Below, in pieces: positions 15,847 to 22,900 of a DNA stretch of 37,666 nt. Source of the stretch: a virus. The notes below the pieces were generated by a model. That model did not search any database. It had not been told where the DNA came from and was given only the letters and a program-made list of their open reading frames with translations. Numbering within the stretch: position 1 is the stretch's first letter; every line of letters starts with the position of its first letter. The DNA lies in the IMG/VR virus record IMGVR_UViG_3300025086_000092, positions 1 through 37,666 of that record; one strand, written 5' to 3'. The position numbers and the translations under genes were made by a program.

Positions 15847-17340
15847 ATGGCAATTACGGCAGGAAGTGATTTGAATAGTGTAGCTGCTTCGCAGCAACAA
15901 ACGCTATCTTCAAATTACATCGATTTTACAAGTGCTGACACTCAAGGGTGGGCACAACAATATTTACCAGACCTAATGGAAAAAGAAGCTGAAGTTTTCG
16001 GACCGAGAACTATTTCAGGTTTCTTATCACAAGTTGGGGCTGAAGAATCTATGACAGCTGATCAAGTTATTTGGTCTGAGCAGTCAAGATTACATTTATC
16101 TTACAAAGGTACAGTAGCTACAGCAGGTGATACAAATGGTACGTTTACTGTTGTTACTGATATTGATGGTAACGCATTAACTACTACTCACGGTATTAGA
16201 ACTAATGATATTGTACTTATTGCAAGTGCTGGTATCGTTACTAAATGTTTAGTAGTGGAAACTCCAGATTCAGCTGTTGTTACAGTTGAGCCTTATGATA
16301 AAGCTGATTTAACTGGTCATGCTACAACAGCTAGTGGATCTACTTTATTAGTTATAGGTTCTGAGTATGGAAAAGGACAATCTTACACTGATAAAACTGG
16401 TACGTTCAAATCTGACAAAAGAACAGCTTTAACACCAACTTTCAAATCATTTACTAACAAGCCAATCATTATGAAAGATTACTATGAGATCTCTGGATCT
16501 GATGCATCTCAAATTGGTTGGGTTGAAATATCTGGTGAAGAAGGACAATCTGGTTACTTATGGTACTTAAAAGCTGAAGGAGACACTAGAGCTCGTTTTA
16601 CTGATTATTTAGAAATGACAATGTTAGAAGCTGAGAAAACAGTTGATGCATCTGTTATTGGTTTTGGTGATGACGGACAAATTAGAGGTGCTGCTGACGC
16701 AGGAGCTGGTGGTGCTGGTACTGAAGGTTTATTTGCAGCTATTGAGGCAAGAGGTAATATAACTTCTGGTGTTACTGGTGTTAACCCTTCTACTGATTTA
16801 GCTGAGTTTGATGCAATACTTGCTGAGTTTGATAAGCAAGGTGCTATTGAAGAAAACATGATGTTTGTAAACAGAGCTACTAGTTTAGCAATGGATGATA
16901 TGTTAGCTTCAATGAACTCTTATGGTGCTGGTGGTACCTCTTACGGTGTATTTGACAACGAAGAAGATATGGCACTTAATTTAGGTTTCTCTGGTTTCCG
17001 AAGAGGTTCTTATGACTTCTACAAGTCTGACTTTAGATACTTAAATGACAAAGCTACAAGAGGTGGTATTAATGACGTAGCAGGTAGCGCAGCTATCCGT
17101 GGGGTTATTATTCCAGCTGGTGTATCAACTGTTTATGACCAATCATTAGGTAAAAACCTTAAGCGACCATTTTTACATGTTAGATTTAGAGCTTCTCAAA
17201 CTGACAATAGAAAAATGAAAACTTGGGTTACTGGTTCTGTAGGAGCTACTACATCTGCTTTAGATGCAATGCAAATACATTACTTATCTGAAAGATGTTT
17301 AGTTGTACAAGGTGCTAACAATTTCATGTTAATGAAGTAA
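15847..17340 (+). CDS. Major capsid protein (HK97-fold, inferred)
   Basis: Main shell subunit, 497 aa. The N-terminal part (SSNYIDFTSADTQGWAQQYL at 21-40, GPRTISGF, DQVIWSEQSRLHLSY at 72-86) resembles, from memory, capsid proteins of crAss-like and marine Bacteroidetes phages. Residues about 88-172 look like an inserted beta-rich (Ig-like) domain with Thr/Val/Gly strands. The core then continues with PTFKSFTNKPIIMKDYYEISG, a helical spine (EMTMLEAEKTVDASVIGFG) and a C-terminal beta segment ending in NNFMLMK. A strong UUCG-loop terminator follows, as expected for the most highly expressed gene. The leader is A/T-only without Shine-Dalgarno. Confidence 0.9.
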   Translation: MAITAGSDLNSVAASQQQTLSSNYIDFTSADTQGWAQQYLPDLMEKEAEVFGPRTISGFLSQVGAEESMTADQVIWSEQSRLHLSYKGTVATAGDTNGTFTVVTDIDGNALTTTHGIRTNDIVLIASAGIVTKCLVVETPDSAVVTVEPYDKADLTGHATTASGSTLLVIGSEYGKGQSYTDKTGTFKSDKRTALTPTFKSFTNKPIIMKDYYEISGSDASQIGWVEISGEEGQSGYLWYLKAEGDTRARFTDYLEMTMLEAEKTVDASVIGFGDDGQIRGAADAGAGGAGTEGLFAAIEARGNITSGVTGVNPSTDLAEFDAILAEFDKQGAIEENMMFVNRATSLAMDDMLASMNSYGAGGTSYGVFDNEEDMALNLGFSGFRRGSYDFYKSDFRYLNDKATRGGINDVAGSAAIRGVIIPAGVSTVYDQSLGKNLKRPFLHVRFRASQTDNRKMKTWVTGSVGATTSALDAMQIHYLSERCLVVQGANNFMLMK

Positions 17341-17353
17341 GCACAATTATTTT

Positions 17354-17390
17354 AAAGAGTCGGGGCTTCGGCCTCGACCCTTTATTTTTA
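17354..17390 (+). terminator. Rho-independent terminator after the major capsid gene
   Basis: A 13-bp stem (17354-17366 AAAGAGTCGGGGC with 17371-17383 GCCTCGACCCTTT, one A-C mismatch and one G-U) closes a TTCG tetraloop with a C-G closing pair, the extra-stable cUUCGg type. It is followed directly by the T-rich run ATTTTTATT. It lies 13 nt after the capsid stop codon and probably reduces read-through into the connector genes, giving the capsid protein its excess. Confidence 0.93.
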
Positions 17391-17413
17391 TTAATTTTAT
17401 TATATATTATATT

Positions 17414-18217
17414 ATGGCAAAGAAAAAACAAACAAAAAAAGAAGTGGCACCTGTTGTTGATACTCCTGTAGTTGAAACACCAATGCCAAAAAAAGATACC
17501 TGGGAAATAAAAGATAGATTGTATTATCTAAAAGGTAGTAAAAAACCTATATCAAGAAGTATTAGATCAGCAAACTTATTTTGGTTTGATGAAGAAAAAG
17601 GTTATGAAAGAGAAATAAAATACTGTGAAAACCAAAAAACAGTTTTTGTAGATGAAATGAAAGGAGATCAAAGATTATCACACATTATTTTTAGAGGTGG
17701 TAATTTATATCTTCCAAAAGAAAAAGTAGTATTACAAAAATTTCTTTCAATGTACCACCCAGATAAAGATGTTATTTTTTATGAAGATAAACCTGTTGAA
17801 AGAGCAGAAGATCACTTAGACTGGTTAGAATTTGAAATAGCAGCTATGAATGCAGCGAATAATTTAGATATTGATATGATGGAAGCTATCATGCGTGTAG
17901 AAGTAGGTTCTGAAGTGTCTAAGATGAGTTCTAAGGAACTTAAAAGAGATTTACTATTATTTGCTAAAAGAAAACCACAATTATTCTTAGAATTAGTTAC
18001 TGATGAAAATATAGAACTAAGAAATATGGCGGTTAAATCTTGTGAGGCTCATATTATAGAGTTATCTCAAGATCAAAGAACTTTCACTTGGAAAAGTACT
18101 GGTAGAAAACTAATGACGGTTCCATTTGATGAAAATCCATATTCAGCTTTAGCCGCTTGGTTTAAAACTGATGAAGGTGTTGAGGTTTATTCTCAAATAG
18201 AAAAAAGATTAAAATAA
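17414..18217 (+). CDS. Conserved-looking phage protein after the capsid gene
   Basis: A 267-aa protein of unrecognised function. It has a basic, Pro/Val-rich N-terminus (MAKKKQTKKEVAPVVDTPVV), a beta-rich region (DRLYYLKGSKKPISRSIRSANLFWFDEEKGYEREIKYCENQKT, HIIFRGGNLYLPKEK) and a helical C-terminal half (LEFEIAAMNAANNLDIDMMEAIMR, SKMSSKELKRDLLLFAKRKPQLFLEL), ending in a small beta part. It stands between two UNCG hairpins, so it may form its own transcript segment. The position between capsid and ring proteins suggests a minor head or connector component; this is inference. Confidence 0.68.
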   Translation: MAKKKQTKKEVAPVVDTPVVETPMPKKDTWEIKDRLYYLKGSKKPISRSIRSANLFWFDEEKGYEREIKYCENQKTVFVDEMKGDQRLSHIIFRGGNLYLPKEKVVLQKFLSMYHPDKDVIFYEDKPVERAEDHLDWLEFEIAAMNAANNLDIDMMEAIMRVEVGSEVSKMSSKELKRDLLLFAKRKPQLFLELVTDENIELRNMAVKSCEAHIIELSQDQRTFTWKSTGRKLMTVPFDENPYSALAAWFKTDEGVEVYSQIEKRLK

Positions 18218-18222
18218 TCAAC

Positions 18223-18262
18223 TTGTAGATGCAGTCGCTCTACGGGGCGATTGCAAATACAA
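18223..18262 (+). ncRNA. Strong UNCG-loop hairpin without a T-run
   Basis: TTGTA (18223-18227) pairs with TACAA (18258-18262), and TGCAGTCGCTC (18230-18240) pairs with GGGCGATTGCA (18245-18255) with G-U wobbles, around a TACG tetraloop closed by C-G. A 2x2 internal loop (GA/AA) separates the two helices. The following DNA is A-rich (AAATAAAAAAA), so it does not look like a rho-independent terminator on the + strand. It may be an RNA processing or stabilising element in the leader of the gene starting at 18278. Confidence 0.7.
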
Positions 18263-18277
18263 AAATAAAAAAATATA

Positions 18278-19009
18278 ATGGCTATAAGTGTAGATACAAT
18301 ATATCAAAGAGTTTTAGCAATAGCTAATAAAGAACAAAGAGGTTATATTACACCTCAAGAGTTTAACTTACTTGCAAACCAAGCTCAAATGTCTATATTT
18401 CAATCTTACTTTTTTGACAAAAACACAAGAGAAAGATTAGAACCTGTAGTTAATCCTGAAACTGACGAAACTAATATATCTGAGTTAATCGACAGAAAAT
18501 TATCCCCCTTTAAAGAAAGTTTACCTGTAACAAGCGGACATACGTTTCCAGCAACAACAACTGTAAGTGGTGCTGCTATTGATATATTTCAATATGGTCA
18601 AGTTTTTTTTAACGATCAAGTTTGTAGAAAGGTTACAATTAATGAAGCTGAAAGATTAAAAAAGTCTGTTAGGCATATGATTGATACAGACCCAATATAC
18701 GCAGATAATAGAGTTACCGGTAGAGATATAGTTGTATACGCTGGTTCTACTACTGAAAAAACATCTAACGTTACTGTTGAGTGTTTTAGAATACCAAAAA
18801 CAGTTAACTGGGCTTATACAGTAGTAAACAACCAAGCTTTATATAATGCATCAGCTAGTGACTTACAAGACTTTGAATTACACAAGGTAGAAGGTGGGCT
18901 TTTAGTTTTTAAAATACTAGAATTATCTGGTGTAATAATCAATAGTCCAGATGTAGCTACTTTAGGTAGCACAAAAGCAACACAAGTAGAACAAAAAGTA
19001 AAACAATAA
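18278..19009 (+). CDS. Putative head-tail ring/adaptor protein
   Basis: The 243-aa product begins MAISVDTIYQRVLAIANKEQRGYITPQEFNLLANQAQ, a helical segment which, from memory, recurs in a structural gene next to ring proteins of crAss-like and marine phages. The rest is beta-rich (ATTTVSGAAIDIFQYGQVFFN, RDIVVYAG, SNVTVECFRIPKTVNWAYTVVN). It sits directly before the ring-like 308-aa protein and after the capsid region, which fits a portal-proximal connector. No catalytic motif or membrane segment is visible. The leader carries the strong hairpin at 18223-18262. Confidence 0.7.
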   Translation: MAISVDTIYQRVLAIANKEQRGYITPQEFNLLANQAQMSIFQSYFFDKNTRERLEPVVNPETDETNISELIDRKLSPFKESLPVTSGHTFPATTTVSGAAIDIFQYGQVFFNDQVCRKVTINEAERLKKSVRHMIDTDPIYADNRVTGRDIVVYAGSTTEKTSNVTVECFRIPKTVNWAYTVVNNQALYNASASDLQDFELHKVEGGLLVFKILELSGVIINSPDVATLGSTKATQVEQKVKQ

Positions 19010-19012
19010 TAC

Positions 19013-19939
19013 ATGGCAATAATAACAAATGACGAACAAGCTTATTACGCAACTGGTGGCGATCATGGTAGTTATCAGTTTATAAGTTTACAAGAAATTA
19101 TAGATACATTTAAAGCAACATATGTTGGTGAAAATAAAATATGTCAAAATGTGCTAGATACAGATGTAACTTTTTTTGCAACAAGAGGTATACAAGAATT
19201 AAGTTACGATACGTTAAAGTGTACTAAAGACTGGGAAATAGTTGTTCCAGCTACATTAGTTATGGTTATGCCTGTTGATTATGTTAACTATACAAAATTA
19301 GCTTGGAGTGACGCTTCTGGTATAGAACATATTATATATCCTACAAGATACACTTCTAATCCTAAAAAAATAGAAGAATCAATAACTAACTTTGGTGGTT
19401 TTGCTACGGATGGCGCTAATGAAGATTTAGACGGTACAGTTGATAGTGATGGTAATGATACGTCTACAACTTATGAAAATTACAAATCAGGAGATACTAC
19501 AATAAATGAAATAGACGATTATGATGATGATACATATTGGCCTTATCCTGGTGGTAGGTTTGGTATTAGTCCAGAACACGCTCAAGTAAACGGATCGTTT
19601 TACATAGATGAAGATGCTGGTAAATTTCATTTTAGCTCAAACTTATCAGGCAAAACATTAATATTAAAATACATTAGCGATGGTCTAGTAACAAACGCTG
19701 CTAACACAGCTCTAGATTTAAGTGCTACAAAAATACACAAATTTGCTGAAGAAGCAATTTATAAATATATAGCGTATGGGGTGTTAAGCGCTAGGAACGA
19801 TAGTAATCCAAGTATGTTGGCGTTACTTAAAAAAGAAAGATTTGCAGAACAACGTAAAGCAAAATTAAGATTATCAAATTTAAAAATAGGTGAACTTACA
19901 CAAATAATGAGAGGTAAGTCTAAATGGATAAAACACTAA
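19013..19939 (+). CDS. Putative ring / tail adaptor protein (P22 gp4-like, tentative)
   Basis: Connector that would sit below the portal. The 308 aa show the pattern SLQEIIDTFKATYVGENKI (helix), FFATRGIQELSYDTLKC, VPATLVMVMPVDYVNYTKLAW, a variable acidic loop (DDYDDDTYW), FHFSSNLSGKTLILKYISDGL, AEEAIYKYIAYGVLSARND, and the C-terminal RLSNLKIGELTQIMRGKSKWIKH. Helical adaptors with this shape occur, from memory, in crAss-like phages between head and nozzle genes. It begins 3 nt after the preceding stop and is followed 4 nt later by the nozzle gene, so the three are co-translated. Confidence 0.78.
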   Translation: MAIITNDEQAYYATGGDHGSYQFISLQEIIDTFKATYVGENKICQNVLDTDVTFFATRGIQELSYDTLKCTKDWEIVVPATLVMVMPVDYVNYTKLAWSDASGIEHIIYPTRYTSNPKKIEESITNFGGFATDGANEDLDGTVDSDGNDTSTTYENYKSGDTTINEIDDYDDDTYWPYPGGRFGISPEHAQVNGSFYIDEDAGKFHFSSNLSGKTLILKYISDGLVTNAANTALDLSATKIHKFAEEAIYKYIAYGVLSARNDSNPSMLALLKKERFAEQRKAKLRLSNLKIGELTQIMRGKSKWIKH

Positions 19940-19943
19940 TTAA

Positions 19944-22900
19944 ATGCCAGAAATAAAAAGACAGTTTGGCGCTAGTAAAATGGACAAAGACAAGGACGAA
20001 AGACTTGTCCAAAGTGGTGAATATAGAGACGCGCAAAACGTAGAAATAAATACATCTGAAGGATCAAACGTAGGTACTGTGCAAACTGTAAAAGGTAACA
20101 CAAAGCTTGATGATATTTTTTCAAGCAATGACTTTGATTGTGTTGGGTCTATAGCTGATCATAAAAACGATAAAATATACTGGATGGTTACTGGTCCACA
20201 AACTGGTGAAGCATCAAATATACAAACAGAAACAGGTAGCTTTACTGGCGGCGCACAAGTATATAAAGATTATATTTTAGAATATAATATACAAACAACT
20301 CACTATAGGTATATTGTTGTTGATATACATAAAGTTGTAACAAAAGAAGTTTCAGGTAGTCACACTAGTAACAAAAATCACGTACATATTCCAGATATGG
20401 GTACTAGTACTATTAATATTACTGGTGTTAGAATAGGCATGAAGTTAACAGGGTTTTTTACAAATGGTAGTGGTAGTACTATAACAGCACCAAATGGTAC
20501 AAGTGTTGCTAATGGGCAAACTTATTCTGTGTCAGAAATAGATGATGTATTTGTAACTGATATTATTAAAGATGCTGGCAGTCCTTCTGACTGGGCAATA
20601 TCTTTATCTAAAGACATAGAAATATCTCAAGATGATAACATAACATTTTTAGCGCCTAGAGTTTTAAATTACCATAAAGATAGGTTGATAACAGGTATAA
20701 ATGTTATGGATGGTATGTTATTTTGGACAGATAACCATACTGAACCTAAAAAAATAAATATTGAAAGATGTGCCTTAGGTACTGGTGGTACAGAGTATTT
20801 AAAAGGTGGAGGTACAGCTGGCTTTGCAGCGGGCTCACCTACTTCAGATTTATTTTTTCAATTAGACGCAACACACGGTTTTCCAACAAGTGATAGAACC
20901 GATCACTTTCACACTAGATTAGTTTCTTCTATAGATGGTTTTAATTTAGAAGTAGTTACTAATTTCGCTGGTAATAAAGCGGTGTTTTTAGAAGAAGAAC
21001 ATATAACAGTTTTAAGAAAAGCACCTTTAACACCTCCACACTTAGACATGTCTATTACAGAGGCAGAAAGAAATAATTCTACAACAGGTGTAGCCAACAA
21101 TACATCAACAATAATTGATTTTGCTTTTTCAGATGTAAACCCTGTAAGTGGTAACTCTGAACTATTATCAGCTGGTGATGGTCCTTTTGAAATATTTTTT
21201 AATGAACCTGTTGATTTTAGACCTGGTGATGTTTTAATATTTACTTCTGATGAAGATGCAGATGAAGATACTTTTATAGAACATGAAGTTAGAATACGTA
21301 TAGAAGATGTACCATCAGGTCATAGTGCACCAGATACTATATTATCAGGTGCCGCTGGTGATGCTTTTACATACATAGTGCTTGGCATAGACCAGTCAGT
21401 ACCAACATCTGAAGTTACTTACAGATGTAGACTACAGCAAAGTAGACCTTTGTTTGAAAATAAATTTGTTAGATTTGCGTATAGATATAAATATAAAGAT
21501 GGTGAATATTCAGTTATATCACCATACTCTGAAATAGCTTTTAAACCTGGTGAATTTAATTATGCACCAGTACAAGCTTACAACCTTGGTATGACTAACC
21601 AGTTAAGAAATTTAAAAATAACTGATTATGTTGTTGAAGATTCAACTCGTGGTAGAGATGTTGTTGAAATAGATATATTATATAAAGAAGAAGGTAAACC
21701 ACAGATATATACTGTTGAGTCTATAAAAATATCAGACGAATCACCTAGATGGCCAGGAGGTGTATATGAAAGAGGTGTTTATGAATTAACATCAGAGTTA
21801 ATACACGCTTTACTACCAGAAGATCAATTAATAAGACCTTTTGACAATGTACCTAGAAAAGCATTAGCTCAAGAAATAGTAGCTAATAGACTTGTGTATG
21901 CAAATTATTTACAGAACTTTAATATATCAAAAAATGGTGTAGAGATATTGCCACAAGTAAAATTATCAGCCACATCAACTTTAAGTGAATTAGGACAAGT
22001 ATTTGCTAACGAAACTAATTTTGATCCTATGCCTAGTGCTGATGCTTTTAAGTCTGTAAAGACAATAAGAACATATCAACTTGGTGTTGTATATAGAGAT
22101 GAATATGGTAGAGAAACACCAGTGCTTACAGGTGGTAAAGATTCAACGTTAAAACTTGAAAAAGAAGAAGCATTTAAAATAAATAAATTAACAGCGCAAA
22201 TATCTACAGAAGCACCTGACTTTGCACACTCATGGAAATTTTTTGTAAAAGAAACTTCTAACGAATACTATAACATGGCAATGGATCGTTGGTACAACGC
22301 TGAAGATGGTAACGTTTGGATTAGCTTTGCTTCTGCTGAGAGAAATAAAATTGATGAAGATACTTTTTTAATACTTAAAAAACAGCATGAAAACAACGTG
22401 CCTGTATCAGACCTTGCTAGATATAAAGTTATTGCTATATCTAATGAAGCGCCATTGTTTATAACGTTAGATCAAAAATTAATAGGTACAGTTGATCCTG
22501 CAAATTTCCCTAACTTTACTCAAATTGTAAGAACTACAACAAATGGTTTTCCTTTTGAAGGATACACAGAGTTTGATATAGCGGCAGCTCCGTTTTACAC
22601 CTCTATGTCAACAACACAAAGTGGTTCTGCTGGTTTAGACCCAAATATTTTACAAGCGCTTTACGCTGGTCAAGTTTATATTAGATTTAATGTTTCTGGT
22701 GTTACTAGCCAGTACTATAACGTTGCGTCTATAAAACAGTCTTTTGATGATCCTAGTTTTCACACTATAAATGTTGACGGTATATTAGGTCCTGATGTAG
22801 ATTTTTTAGCGCCAGGTCAAACTATAGGTAATGCTGTTAGCAACATAAGAATAGAAATGGTAACTAGAATACCAGTTAAAAAACCAGAGTTTGATGGAAG

